Source: Planctomycetales bacterium (GTDB taxonomy: Bacteria > Planctomycetota > Phycisphaerae > SM23-33). Taken from it: a DNA stretch of 35,471 bases. The notes under the pieces are model-generated. The model saw nothing but the letters and a program-made list of their open reading frames with translations, was not told where the DNA came from and did no database searches. This document shows positions 23,643 to 31,588 of this stretch, piece by piece. Both the position numbers and the translations under genes were made by a program. Where the stretch lies: positions 1 through 35,471 of the forward strand of contig JAUWNJ010000032.1 in NCBI GenBank assembly GCA_030612725.1, in the 5' to 3' direction. Numbering within the stretch: the first letter of the stretch is position 1; the number at the start of each line of letters is the position of its first letter.

Positions 23643-26369
23643 TTACGCGGCGAGCGTCCCGTGCACCTTGAGCCGCTTGAGGATTTCGTCGACGATCAGG
23701 ATCGAACTGCTCACGACCAGGATCAGCAGCCAGTCGATCACAGTCAGTGGCTCGGTGCCAAACAGCAGGTGTCCGAAGGGCGTATACACCACCAGCAGTT
23801 GCAGCACGACGGCTACACCGATGCCCAGCCACAGCCACAGGTTGCCCAGCAGTCCCACCGACAGGATCGACACGTAGTTCGTGCGGGCGTTGAGGGCGTG
23901 GAACCACTGGAAGGCCGCCAGCGTCGTGAACGCGACCGTTTGGGCGTGCTTGGCGCTACCGGCATACAGCTCGTAGGCGAACAGCCCCAGTGTCCCGACC
24001 GCCATCAGCGGGGCCAGGATAAGCATGCGGCGGATCAGTTTGGCACTCAGCACGCCGGCCCCGGGAGGGCGAGGCGGCTGCTTGAGCACGTCCCAGTGCT
24101 TGGGCTCGACGCCCAGCGGAACGGTACAGGCCCCGTCGGTCACCAGGTTGATCCACAGGATCATGATGGCCGTCAGGGGCAGCGGCATGCCGATCATCAG
24201 GGCTGCCGCCAGTGTGATGATCTCGCCGAGGTTGGTGGTGATCAGGAAGAATACCACCCGCTGGAGGTTGGAGAAGGTTACCCGCCCATCCTCGACTGCA
24301 TGGACGATGGTGGCGAAGTTATCGTCGGACAGGACCATGTCGGCAGCCTCCTTGGCGACCTCGGTACCGGCCCGACCCATGGCCACGCCGATGTCGGCGC
24401 CCTTCAGGGCAGGGGCGTCGTTGACCCCGTCGCCGGTCATGGCCACAATCTCGCCGTTGGCCTTCAGCGCCCGAAGGATATGAAGCTTATGGGCCGGCGA
24501 GACCCGCGCGAAGACCGACACGGTCTTCACACGCTCCTTGAGTTGCTCGGGCGTCATGGCATCGATGTCCTGTCCGGTAAGCACTTCATTGAGACCGTCG
24601 CCTATGATGCCTGCCTGCCGCGCGATCGCCTCGGCCGTCACGCCGTGGTCGCCCGTGATCATCACCACGCGGATGCCGGCCCCCTGGGCATCGGCCACCG
24701 CCTGGATCGCCTCCGGCCGCGGCGGGTCCACCAGCCCCCACAGACCCACGAAGACCAAGCCCTGCTCGACATCCTCGCGCTGGAAAGTCTCGCGGTCGGG
24801 AGGCATCGACCGAACGGCACCGCCCACCACGCGAAGCGCCTGACTGGCCAAATGCTGATTGGCCGCTACGATCTCTGCACGCCGCTCGTCGGTCAGTTCC
24901 ACCGCCTGCCCCTCAAGCAGCACGTGCGTGCAGAAGGCCAGCACCCGGTCGGGCGCGCCCTTGACCATCGCCACCGTGCCGTCTCGCTCGGTGGGGTGAA
25001 GCGTGGCCATGTACTTGTGCTCGCTGGAGAAGGGCACCTCGTCCAGGCGAGGCTGGGCCTTGACCAGCGCCTCAACGTCCATGCTCGCCTTGTGCACCGC
25101 CACCAGGATCGCCCCCTCCGTCGGCGTGCCGCGGATGCTCCAAACGTCGTCGGCGCGGTTCAGCGAGGCATTGTTGCACAGCAGGCCGATCCGCAGCAGC
25201 GTCCGCATGTCGTCGCTAAGTTGCCCGTCTCGATTCGGCTCGCCGTGGGGGTGAATCTTGCCGACAGGCTCAAAGCCGGAGCCGGTGACGGCGTACGCGC
25301 CGCCGGGCGTCCAGAGGCTGGTAACGGTCATCTCGTTGCGAGTGATGGTCCCGGTCTTGTCCGAGCAGATCACCGTCGTGGAGCCCAGCGTCTCCACCGC
25401 CGGTAGGCGGCGGATGATCGCGTTGCGGCGGGCCATGCGCTGCACGCCCAGCGCCAACGTCACGCTGATGACCGCCGGCAGACCCTCGGGTATGGCCGCA
25501 ACCGCAACCGCCACCGCGAACAGCACCATTTCGACCAGGTCGTAGCTGCGAAGCAGCCCCAGAAGGAAGATCAGCACCGCCAAGCCTATGCCCGCCACGC
25601 CCAGCATCACGCCCAGTCTGGCCATGCGTCGCTGAAGCGGCGTCTGCTCCCGCCCTGCCTGTCGGACCTGACCGGCGATACGCCCAAGCGTAGTGTTCAT
25701 GCCCGTGCCGACGACGACGGCCCGGCCCCGCCCGGCCGTCACGGCCGTGGACATCCAGACCATGTTCCGAAGATCCGCCAGGGGGCGGTTAGCCTCCAGC
25801 ACCCCAGGGGTCTTGTGCACCGGATCGCTCTCGCCCGTCAGGGCCGATTCGTTGGTGTGAAGCTCGGCCGCCTGGATCACGCGGGCGTCGGCGGCGACCA
25901 GGTCGCCCGTCTCAAGCACCAAAATGTCGCCCGGCACGATTTCCTCGGCGGAGATTTCGACCTCCCGACCGTCGCGGATCGCCCTGGCGTGCGGGGCAGC
26001 AAGATTGTGCAAAGCCTCCAGCGCCCGCCCGGCCTTGTACTCCTGCGAAGCGCCCAGAACCGTGTTCAGCAGCACCACGCCGGCAATGACGGCAGCGTCG
26101 ATGGCATGGCCGGTGACCAGCGACAGCGCGGCCGCGCCCAGCAATAGGTAGATCAGCGGGTTGTGAAGCTGCTCGAGGACCAGCTTGGCCAGGCTGACGG
26201 TCTCGCCGGCCTCCAAAGTATTCCGCCCGAACTGAGCCAGACGACGGGAGACTTCAGTCGCCTGGAGACCTTGCTCGCCCGATGCCACCTTCTGTAACAA
26301 CTCCGAATCGCCGTAAGTATGCCAAGGGTGCGATTTCTCATCAGTATCATCCACCCTGTCGGTATGCAT
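23643..26369 (-). CDS. P-type cation ATPase, SERCA/PMR1-like (probable Ca2+ pump), 908 aa
   Basis: Domains in order: cation ATPase N-terminus (EVSRRLAQFGRNTLEAGETV); actuator domain with TGES (about 177-180); M4 with AIPEGLPAVIS, the PEGL motif of type II Ca2+/Na,K-type pumps; phosphorylation site CSDKTGTITRNE (Asp337); KGAPDRVL in the nucleotide domain; hinge MTGDGVNDAPALKGADIGVAMG near 643; and a C-terminal membrane domain ending EILKRLKVHGTLAA. Length is normal. AGGAG precedes the ATG by 9 bases. It exports cations, most likely Ca2+, across the inner membrane. It is the only cargo gene between two tRNA-derived repeats and looks clearly GC-richer than its neighbours, so it was probably acquired with the island. 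Confidence 0.95.
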   Translation of the reverse strand: MHTDRVDDTDEKSHPWHTYGDSELLQKVASGEQGLQATEVSRRLAQFGRNTLEAGETVSLAKLVLEQLHNPLIYLLLGAAALSLVTGHAIDAAVIAGVVLLNTVLGASQEYKAGRALEALHNLAAPHARAIRDGREVEISAEEIVPGDILVLETGDLVAADARVIQAAELHTNESALTGESDPVHKTPGVLEANRPLADLRNMVWMSTAVTAGRGRAVVVGTGMNTTLGRIAGQVRQAGREQTPLQRRMARLGVMLGVAGIGLAVLIFLLGLLRSYDLVEMVLFAVAVAVAAIPEGLPAVISVTLALGVQRMARRNAIIRRLPAVETLGSTTVICSDKTGTITRNEMTVTSLWTPGGAYAVTGSGFEPVGKIHPHGEPNRDGQLSDDMRTLLRIGLLCNNASLNRADDVWSIRGTPTEGAILVAVHKASMDVEALVKAQPRLDEVPFSSEHKYMATLHPTERDGTVAMVKGAPDRVLAFCTHVLLEGQAVELTDERRAEIVAANQHLASQALRVVGGAVRSMPPDRETFQREDVEQGLVFVGLWGLVDPPRPEAIQAVADAQGAGIRVVMITGDHGVTAEAIARQAGIIGDGLNEVLTGQDIDAMTPEQLKERVKTVSVFARVSPAHKLHILRALKANGEIVAMTGDGVNDAPALKGADIGVAMGRAGTEVAKEAADMVLSDDNFATIVHAVEDGRVTFSNLQRVVFFLITTNLGEIITLAAALMIGMPLPLTAIMILWINLVTDGACTVPLGVEPKHWDVLKQPPRPPGAGVLSAKLIRRMLILAPLMAVGTLGLFAYELYAGSAKHAQTVAFTTLAAFQWFHALNARTNYVSILSVGLLGNLWLWLGIGVAVVLQLLVVYTPFGHLLFGTEPLTVIDWLLILVVSSSILIVDEILKRLKVHGTLAA

Positions 26370-26379
26370 CGATTGTCGC

Positions 26380-26743
26380 TCCTTGTCTCTATTGGTTGCC
26401 AGGCCGGCAGCCGAGTTTCCGTCATAAGTGTGCTGCCGTGCCGGGACAGAACTTCACTCATGTCAGGCTGGGGGGAGACCTGGCTGTTGAAGATGTTTAT
26501 GTTCGGGGTGCACTGTACCGCACCAGACGGGGCGGACAAGCACTTTTTCGCCCCGACGACCGGCACCGCGCCGCAAGTTCGGTCAGTGGTTCCAGGTCCG
26601 GCAGCTTGCCGGTGCCCTGGTAGACCTTGCGGGCTTCGCGGATGGCGACGTGGAGGGTCGGGGCACTCCTGCGTACTCGTCCTCGGCCTCGAAGAGGTGG
26701 CCGATGGCGCCGCGGCGGCGGAGCCTCGGCGTTTGCGTTAACC
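26380..26743 (-). pseudogene. Unidentified decayed coding remnant upstream of ATPase
   Basis: The 375 bases between the ATPase and the tRNA terminator hold no intact recognisable gene. Around 26560-26700 one minus frame reads HLFEAEDEYAG, and a shifted frame continues TLHVAIREARKVYQGTGKLP, which together look like one protein broken by a frameshift. The composition is GC-rich like the ATPase. I cannot name the family. Confidence 0.35.
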
Positions 26744-26776
26744 AAAGAGGCCAACCGTTTCTAACCGGTTGGCCTC
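26744..26776 (-). terminator. Terminator hairpin directly behind the intact tRNA-fMet
   Basis: GAGGCCAACC (26747-26756) pairs with GGTTGGCCTC (26767-26776) and is followed on the minus strand by TTTGG. It begins 2 bases after the tRNA 3' end. It differs from the terminator beside the att copy, so the integrating element seems to have brought its own. Confidence 0.75.
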
Positions 26777-26778
26777 AC

Positions 26779-26852
<74 letters not shown>

Positions 26853-26863
26853 ATCATGGATTT

Positions 26864-26893
26864 ATAGTATGGTTAAAAAAGCGGGGCTGTCAA
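26864..26893 (-). promoter_or_regulatory. Sigma-70-type promoter of tRNA-fMet
   Basis: On the minus strand TTGACA (26893-26888), a perfect -35, is separated by 18 bases from TACTAT (26869-26864), and the tRNA begins 11 bases later. It lies on the native, non-island side of the tRNA. Confidence 0.75.
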
Positions 26894-27075
26894 ATGTTTT
26901 TCTGAATTTATCATCTCGTATAATGTCGGAGCAGTGCGATTGACTGAAATGACCCGACCAACAGAATAGTGGAAAAACAAAATCATCGGCGGTACGATAT
27001 GCGGCTTGAACGTTTTATGTTGTTTTAGTAACCTCGGTAAGACGACGGTAAAAGGCTTTTTATTTTGAGGCAACG

Positions 27076-28620
27076 ATGCTCCGATTTGATGTTTATCGCG
27101 GCGACGGTCCGGCAGAGCACATTGATCTGGCGGGGGCGTACGTTTTCGGTCAGGACAGAATCCCCGTTCGGGCTGACATCGTAGCAGATAAAGGTCAGAT
27201 TTCGTGTATGAGTCGCAGCAGCGGTGTCTGTGGACTGGCGTTGCTGTGGGATGCCGGAAAACCGGGAAAGATGTTCCTTCCGACCACTCGCCTTCCCGAT
27301 CGCAAAACCCCTTACAACCTCAACGTCGAACTTGCCCGCGCACGCGTAATGCATCTGATTCAAAAACGGGAAGATTGGGGGCTGTTCGATTATGACAAGG
27401 CCCATGCCCTGAACGACGAATTTGAACAGGTTCGTCGTTTATTCATCAACTCGCTTACCTGCGATGATCCTGCGAAAGCGGCGACCGCTGCCGACGATGC
27501 GCTTGCCGAAGCCATTGTTCTCAGCGAGAAGATAACACTCTTCCACGGCGATATTTTTCTCAGTCGTCGTCGGCAAAACACTGCCGCCAGACGCGTAAGC
27601 TTCGGATGCGTCGTGGACCTGCTCAGCAAAAACCAGCGTTACCGTCAACGGCTCGGTAGCGTATTCGATTTCATCTCCATACCGCTTTCCTGGAAGCATC
27701 TTGGGCCAAAGGAACGGTCGTATAAATGGGAAAATGTCGATGATTGGGTCAACTGGGCAGTGGCCAATCGTCGTCCCATTCATGCCGGACCATTGGTGAG
27801 TTTTGACCCTGCCGACATTCCGGAGTGGCTTTACCTCTGGGAGCACGACTACGAAGCCCTTCGCGATATGATTTACGAACATATCCAGCGAGTCGTCCAG
27901 CGTTACGAGTCGAAGGTGAGTCTTTGGCGAGTGGCCTGCGGTCTGCACGCCTACAACAGTTTCAATATGAGTTTTGAGCAGATTATGGAACTGACGCGGA
28001 TGAGTTGTTCTCTTGTGAAGAAACTTGCGCCGAAGTCGATTGTGTTGATAGATATTGTGCTGCCTTGGGGCGAATACTACGCCCGCAACCAACGGACCAT
28101 TCCGCCGATGCTGTACGCAGGTATGGCTGTCCAGAGCGGTATCAGGTTCGACGCTTTCGGCGTTCAGGTATATATGGGTGCTCCGCAGGATGGGATGTAC
28201 GTTCGCGACTTCATGCAGATTTCCTCAATGCTGGATGAATTCGTCGGTTTTGGCGTTCCACTGGAGATTACTGGTGTCCAGGTGCCTTCGGACGTTTCGT
28301 CTGATAAATGGGACGCTTGGGGCGGACAAAAACTCGCAAAGGATGCAGGGCATTGGCACACACCGTGGAATCAGCGCCTACAGGCCGAGTGGTTGCAGGC
28401 ATTTTATCGAACAGCCATTTCCAAACCGTTCGTCGAAAGCGTTTGCTGGCGCGACCTTGCCGATTACGAAGGTCATTACCTTCCTCACGGCGGACTGTGC
28501 CGGAACGATATGCGCGGGAAACTGGCCTTTAATGAACTGCGAAATTTCCGGTCGTCCCTGCATCCCGACGGGGAGTCCGGCACAGACCCGGATGAGTCAA
28601 ACGAGGCGGGTAAAACGTGA
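27076..28620 (+). CDS. GH10-like TIM-barrel protein without the expected catalytic glutamates, 514 aa
   Basis: After an N-terminal beta-rich domain of about 110 residues, the sequence follows a GH10 (endo-xylanase) barrel: LSKNQRYRQRLGSVFDFISI, WVNWAVANRRPIHAGPLVSF, the beta-4 segment KVSLWRVACGLHAYN (about residue 284), a beta-7 segment VPLEITGVQVPS (about 395), and FVESVCWRDLADYEGHYLPHGG near the end. In true GH10 enzymes beta-4 reads W-D-V-V-N-E and beta-7 I-T-E-L-D. Here both Glu positions are Gly, so ordinary xylanase chemistry is unlikely. No signal peptide is seen. GAGG precedes the ATG, and TTGAAC/TAACCT around 27007-27035 is a possible promoter. It is the first gene of an overlapping three-gene operon with comEA-like and galE. 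Confidence 0.7.
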   Translation: MLRFDVYRGDGPAEHIDLAGAYVFGQDRIPVRADIVADKGQISCMSRSSGVCGLALLWDAGKPGKMFLPTTRLPDRKTPYNLNVELARARVMHLIQKREDWGLFDYDKAHALNDEFEQVRRLFINSLTCDDPAKAATAADDALAEAIVLSEKITLFHGDIFLSRRRQNTAARRVSFGCVVDLLSKNQRYRQRLGSVFDFISIPLSWKHLGPKERSYKWENVDDWVNWAVANRRPIHAGPLVSFDPADIPEWLYLWEHDYEALRDMIYEHIQRVVQRYESKVSLWRVACGLHAYNSFNMSFEQIMELTRMSCSLVKKLAPKSIVLIDIVLPWGEYYARNQRTIPPMLYAGMAVQSGIRFDAFGVQVYMGAPQDGMYVRDFMQISSMLDEFVGFGVPLEITGVQVPSDVSSDKWDAWGGQKLAKDAGHWHTPWNQRLQAEWLQAFYRTAISKPFVESVCWRDLADYEGHYLPHGGLCRNDMRGKLAFNELRNFRSSLHPDGESGTDPDESNEAGKT

Positions 28621-29009
28621 GTAATCCGAGCCGGAAGCCCCATCAACCGGAGCGTTACCCGTTCTGGAATCGGTCGGATCGGTCGGCATTGGTGGTACTG
28701 CTGGGGTTATGGGGCGGTGGGCTGATTTATTTTTCAGCCACCCATACAGCGGCGCTTGGTTGCCCGCCGACGGTTAATCCCGATAAAGTCGGACTTGTTC
28801 TTGAGAAGATAAACCCTAATACCGCCACGTCGGCATCGCTTCGCCGACTACCGATGATAGGGCCGGTAAAGGCCGATACGATTGTCGCTTACCGACAGGC
28901 GGGTCATGCTTTTAAATCTGCCGGGGACCTGGAAAACGTCTCCGGCATCGGCCCTGCAACGGTTAAACGAATCGGGAAATACCTGACATTTAACAAGAGG
29001 CTTAAATGA
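28617..29009 (+). CDS. ComEA-like helix-hairpin-helix protein, membrane anchored
   Basis: 130 aa with a single transmembrane segment at about residues 24-42 (ALVVLLGLWGGGLIYFSAT) and a C-terminal helix-hairpin-helix pair: INPNTATSASLRRLPMIGPVKADTIVAYR and ENVSGIGPATVKRIGKYL. The two G-I/M-G-P turns are the DNA-backbone-binding hairpins of the ComEA family. ComEA binds incoming DNA in competence, although many short homologues have no proven role. The GTG start overlaps the stop of the GH10-like gene, and its own stop overlaps the galE ATG, so the three genes are translationally coupled. Confidence 0.85.
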   Translation: MSNPSRKPHQPERYPFWNRSDRSALVVLLGLWGGGLIYFSATHTAALGCPPTVNPDKVGLVLEKINPNTATSASLRRLPMIGPVKADTIVAYRQAGHAFKSAGDLENVSGIGPATVKRIGKYLTFNKRLK

Positions 29010-30061
29010 ATGTATTAGTTACAGGCGGAGCCGGTTATATCGGTTCGCATCTGATTGGCGTATTGGCGTCGGCTGGGCATAACTGCACGGTTTATGACAA
29101 TCTCGCAAAGGGCCACGCCGAAGCGCTTCGTAACACGGGCGTCTCGCCCGCCAAACTCGTCGTCGGCGACATATCCGACGCGTCGGCCCTGACGGCGGCT
29201 ATGCGCGAAAATGATATCGAAGCCGTCATTCACCTGGCTGCGTTCATCGAAGCCGGCGAGTCGGTCGAAAAACCCGAAAAATATTTCCGCAACAACACGC
29301 TCGGCGGGCTTACGCTCTTAGAAGCGATGCGGGATGCCGGCGTGTCGAAAATGGTCTTCTCATCGACGGCTGCGGTTTATGGTCAGCCTGAGCAAATCCC
29401 TATCCGCGAGACGGATCGCACCGAACCGATTAATCCCTACGGCTCCGGCAAGTTGTGCGTCGAGTTCATGCTGCGTGCGTTCGCCGAAGCCTATGGAATG
29501 GGATTCGTCGCGTTGCGGTATTTCAACGTAGCCGGCGCTCATCCCGACGGGCTTATCGGCGAAGCCCATAGCCCTGAAACCCACCTCATCCCATTGGTTC
29601 TGGAAGTTCCATTGGGTAAGCGTGAATCGATTAAGATTTTCGGCGACGATTACGACACGCCCGACGGAACCTGCATCCGCGATTACATCCACGTAATGGA
29701 CCTCTCTGCCGCCCACGTTCTTGCACTGGACGCGATAGAAGCGGCCGCTCGACCAGGCTCGCGACAGGGCCGGGTGAAGGTTTTCAACCTGGGTAATGGC
29801 GAGGGTTTTTCGGTCAGACAGGTAATCGAGACCTGCCGGGCCGTTACTGGCCATCCTATCCCTGCTGATGTCGCTGCCCGTCGTCCCGGCGACCCGCCGA
29901 GCCTGGTTGCTTCCAGCCAAAAGGCCAAAGATGAATTAGGCTGGAGGTGTCAATACCCCAGCCTGGAGACCATCGTCGCCCACGCCTGGGAATGGCATAA
30001 GACGCATCCGAACGGGTACGAGCAGGACGGAAAGGGACAATTAAGTGTTCCGTCCCCTTAA
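29006..30061 (+). CDS. galE: UDP-glucose 4-epimerase, stop codon supplied by a REP
   Basis: Extended SDR protein, 351 aa: NAD-binding GGAGYIGSH (7-15), DISDAS for the adenine site, FSSTAAVYG (118-126) and the catalytic Y-x3-K as YGSGK (Tyr145, Lys149), then LRYFNVAGA and DGTCIRDYIHVMDLS. It interconverts UDP-glucose and UDP-galactose, or the N-acetyl forms, and could feed the polysaccharide locus. A GalE normally ends close to HAWEWHKTHPNGY; here the frame runs on as EQDGKGQLSVPSP, where the last residues and TAA lie inside a REP palindrome. Copies of this extended tail recur at 32331, 32993 and 34796. Confidence 0.95.
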   Translation: MNVLVTGGAGYIGSHLIGVLASAGHNCTVYDNLAKGHAEALRNTGVSPAKLVVGDISDASALTAAMRENDIEAVIHLAAFIEAGESVEKPEKYFRNNTLGGLTLLEAMRDAGVSKMVFSSTAAVYGQPEQIPIRETDRTEPINPYGSGKLCVEFMLRAFAEAYGMGFVALRYFNVAGAHPDGLIGEAHSPETHLIPLVLEVPLGKRESIKIFGDDYDTPDGTCIRDYIHVMDLSAAHVLALDAIEAAARPGSRQGRVKVFNLGNGEGFSVRQVIETCRAVTGHPIPADVAARRPGDPPSLVASSQKAKDELGWRCQYPSLETIVAHAWEWHKTHPNGYEQDGKGQLSVPSP

Positions 30062-30063
30062 TT
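30039..30063. repeat. REP palindrome, AATTAA-stem family
   Basis: 25 bp: stem AATTAA/TTAATT around a 13-nt loop that reads GGGGACGGAACAC on the minus strand. It contains the galE stop codon. Near-identical copies (loop GGGGACGGAGCAC) are at 31566-31590, 32306-32330, 32388-32412, 32414-32436, 32875-32899, 32939-32963, 33081-33104, 33108-33130, 34031-34055, 34771-34795, 34853-34877 and 34900-34924. Confidence 0.93.
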
Positions 30064-30064
30064 T

Positions 30065-30086
30065 CCGACGGATAGCTATCCGTCGG
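30065..30086. repeat. 22-bp perfect palindrome (CCGACGGATAG half-site), first of three
   Basis: The same palindrome recurs at 30736-30757 and 32452-32473, where it is part of a longer duplication. It directly follows the REP behind galE. It could be a protein-binding site or a further REP-type hairpin. Confidence 0.88.
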
Positions 30087-30113
30087 CTTTGATTCACCGA
30101 AGCGGGGGAACAT

Positions 30114-30290
30114 TTTCGGTCCGTAGTCCGTAGTCCGTAGGACTCTGCGAGGACTCTGCGAGGACTCTGCGAGGACCACGTTGTGGAACGAAACGGAACG
30201 AAACGGAACAATTCGGAACAATTCGGAACGAATGGGAACGATTGGGAACGAATGGGAACGATTGGGAACAATTGGGAACAATTGGGAAAG
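30114..30290. repeat. Cluster of short tandem arrays (7-, 11- and 10-bp periods)
   Basis: Within 180 bases three different arrays follow each other: a 7-bp unit GTCCGTA three times (about 30118-30140), an 11-bp unit AGGACTCTGCG three times (30139-30171), and about eleven copies of a 10-bp unit GGAACRAWTS (30185-30290). No gene is seen; long frames across it are simple consequences of the periodicity. Confidence 0.85.
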
Positions 30291-30724
30291 TTTCCAAAAT
30301 TCACAAATCCTTGGCGTGTATGGGTTTGCGTATTTTGAGGTCGTTTTTACGCCCATTTTAAAAAATCCGCCATTGCCTATCTTGCCTAAACGGCCCAAGT
30401 TGATGGTTGATTAGTTGACTGGTTGATTGGTTCATCTGTTTTTCTTTTCTTCTGTTCCTCTGTTTTTCTTTTCCCTAGTCCCTAGTCCCAAGTCCCTAGT
30501 CCCTGTCTTCTCATATTCACTTATCAAAGAACACATAAGCGTACCAAGGACGCTCTGTATTAACTTTTGCGTTCGCGTTTGCGCGCGCAAAGGCGAACAC
30601 AAAACAGATAGCGACGGCATAAGTCCGTTGCGGCCTTGGGAAAAGTTTTTTTGGAATTTTTCGCCTCCCTGATTTTTACGTTCGCCTTTGCGCGCGCAAA
30701 CGCGAACACATGGATTTTTTCATA
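30291..30724. other. Repeat-rich, gene-free stretch
   Basis: Contains pyrimidine-rich sequence and a CCCTAGT-type 7-bp array at about 30474-30505, plus an inverted hairpin pair annotated separately. I see no gene here. Confidence 0.6.
30571..30707. repeat. REPIN-like pair of GTTCGC/TTTGCGC hairpins
   Basis: The 28-bp hairpin at 30571-30598 (GTTCGCGTTTGCGC followed by GCGCAAAGGCGAAC) recurs at 30680-30707 as its exact reverse complement, with 81 bases between. Each copy is itself a near-perfect palindrome with one off-centre mismatch, and that asymmetry shows the second copy is inverted. Confidence 0.88.
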
Positions 30725-30857
30725 AGCGTATAAAGCCGACGGATAGCTATCCGTCGGTGGTCTGCCCCAAAAAAAACTGTATCAGTTGAGTTTCAGGAAG
30801 GTTTTCCAGGAGGCACACAATATAAAGAAAAAAACATGGGTAGCGTCCCCATGTTTT
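30725..30857. repeat. 133-bp duplicated segment, copy 1
   Basis: Nearly identical to 32441-32573. It includes the 22-bp palindrome, a TTGAGTTTCAGGAAGG-containing stretch that in minus translation looks like an old gene 3' end (FILCASWKTFLKLN), and a REP of the AAAACAT-stem family. Confidence 0.88.
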
Positions 30858-31010
30858 TCATGTTTTTCCATGTTTTCCCATGTTTTCCCCATGTTTTCCC
30901 CCATGTTTCCTCCCCATGTTTCCCATGTTTCTGTTTCTCGAAAACATGGGCAGCGTCCCCATGTTTCCTCCCATGTTTCCTGGGTAGCGTCCCCATGTTT
31001 CTTCGTATTT
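30831..31010. repeat. ACATG-stem REPs with CCCCATGTTTT array
   Basis: REP hairpins with stem AAAACAT/ATGTTTT and minus-strand loops GGGGACGCTACCC or GGGGACGCTGCCC occur at 30831-30857 and 30941-30967, with a half copy at about 30980-31002. Between them lie roughly ten tandem CCATGTTTTCC-like units of slightly varying length, apparently expanded from the hairpin arm. Confidence 0.85.
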
Positions 31011-31031
31011 CCGAGAATTATCCGTCTTTCA

Positions 31032-31060
31032 CGGCCGGATAGAGTTTTCGGTAGGGACAA
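31032..31060. repeat. Gene-end module, copy 1 (TTTTCGGTAGGGACAA)
   Basis: A 29-bp module, CGGCCGGATAGAG then TTTTCGGTAGGGACAA, that also occurs at 32612-32640, 33261-33286 and 34961-34984. Here it lies 12 bases beyond the stop of the membrane-protein gene, between that gene and a short-period array. Confidence 0.8.
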
Positions 31061-31072
31061 GAGACAGGTCCA

Positions 31073-31510
31073 TTATTGTTTAATTAAGCCAGCAAGGAAG
31101 CTCATGATATAGTAAAAAACTGCCGTTTGCAGTAATGTTACGATAAAAATACCCACCCCAAAGTTACGCTTTTCTCCAGATATGACCTTTCGGAGTCCCA
31201 ACGAAGACAATCTGGCCCACTCTGCAGAAAGCGGATAAATAATAGGCAGGGTAAAACTGATAAGCGAGGCCCAGTATAGTTTGCTAAGAGGGGAACTCGT
31301 AATCTTTACATGGTCCGCTAGAAAGAAATGGAAAAATAGTATTAGTAAAGGGATTTCGTATATGTACAGTAGAAACCTCTTTGAAAAGCCTTTCCTGATG
31401 CACAGGATAATAATACAGACTAGCGCCGTCATTGCGATTACACTTTCCAAAACGACTATAGGAAGGCAGAAAAGATATAGCATGTTTTCTGGGGTAGTCT
31501 CTATTCTCAT
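31073..31510 (-). CDS. Small polytopic membrane protein of unknown function, 145 aa
   Basis: The ATG at 31510 (MRIETTPENMLYLFCLP) gives a protein with four hydrophobic segments: about residues 11-37 (MLYLFCLPIVVLESVIAMTA...), 48-66 (LLYIYEIPLLILFFHFFLA), 80-97 and 120-140 (GVGIFIVTLLQTAVFYYIM). The loops are short and the connecting segment LSAEWARLSSLGLRKVISGEKR is basic, so probably cytoplasmic. AT content is visibly higher than in galE and the polysaccharide genes, suggesting foreign origin. It is flanked on one side by a RAYT unit and on the other by the gene-end module and array. I do not recognise a family. Confidence 0.6.
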   Translation of the reverse strand: MRIETTPENMLYLFCLPIVVLESVIAMTALVCIIILCIRKGFSKRFLLYIYEIPLLILFFHFFLADHVKITSSPLSKLYWASLISFTLPIIYPLSAEWARLSSLGLRKVISGEKRNFGVGIFIVTLLQTAVFYYIMSFLAGLIKQ

Positions 31511-31588
31511 GGTTCTTATTTCCAATTAAACTCTTTAGCATTCTTGCAGTTGCAGTAATTACAGTAATTAAGGGGACGGAGCACTTAA

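Noticed and set aside
23311-23877. Plus frame reading SGDRIRTCDLRVM
   Set aside because: That peptide is the translation of the tRNA 3' half in the wrong sense, a common false gene signal.
23661-25406. Long plus-strand frame (581 codons) opposite the ATPase gene
   Set aside because: It is a shadow of a GC-rich gene: rich in His/Gln/Arg/Gly with no family motifs, while the minus frame has every P-type ATPase motif.
30041-30398. Frames rich in FPIVPNRS-like repeats behind galE
   Set aside because: They are translations of a 10-bp tandem array, open only because of its periodicity.
30782-31060. Frames rich in ETWGKHGK or SHVFPMFS
   Set aside because: Translations of the CCCCATGTTTT array, with no start signal and no protein-like composition.
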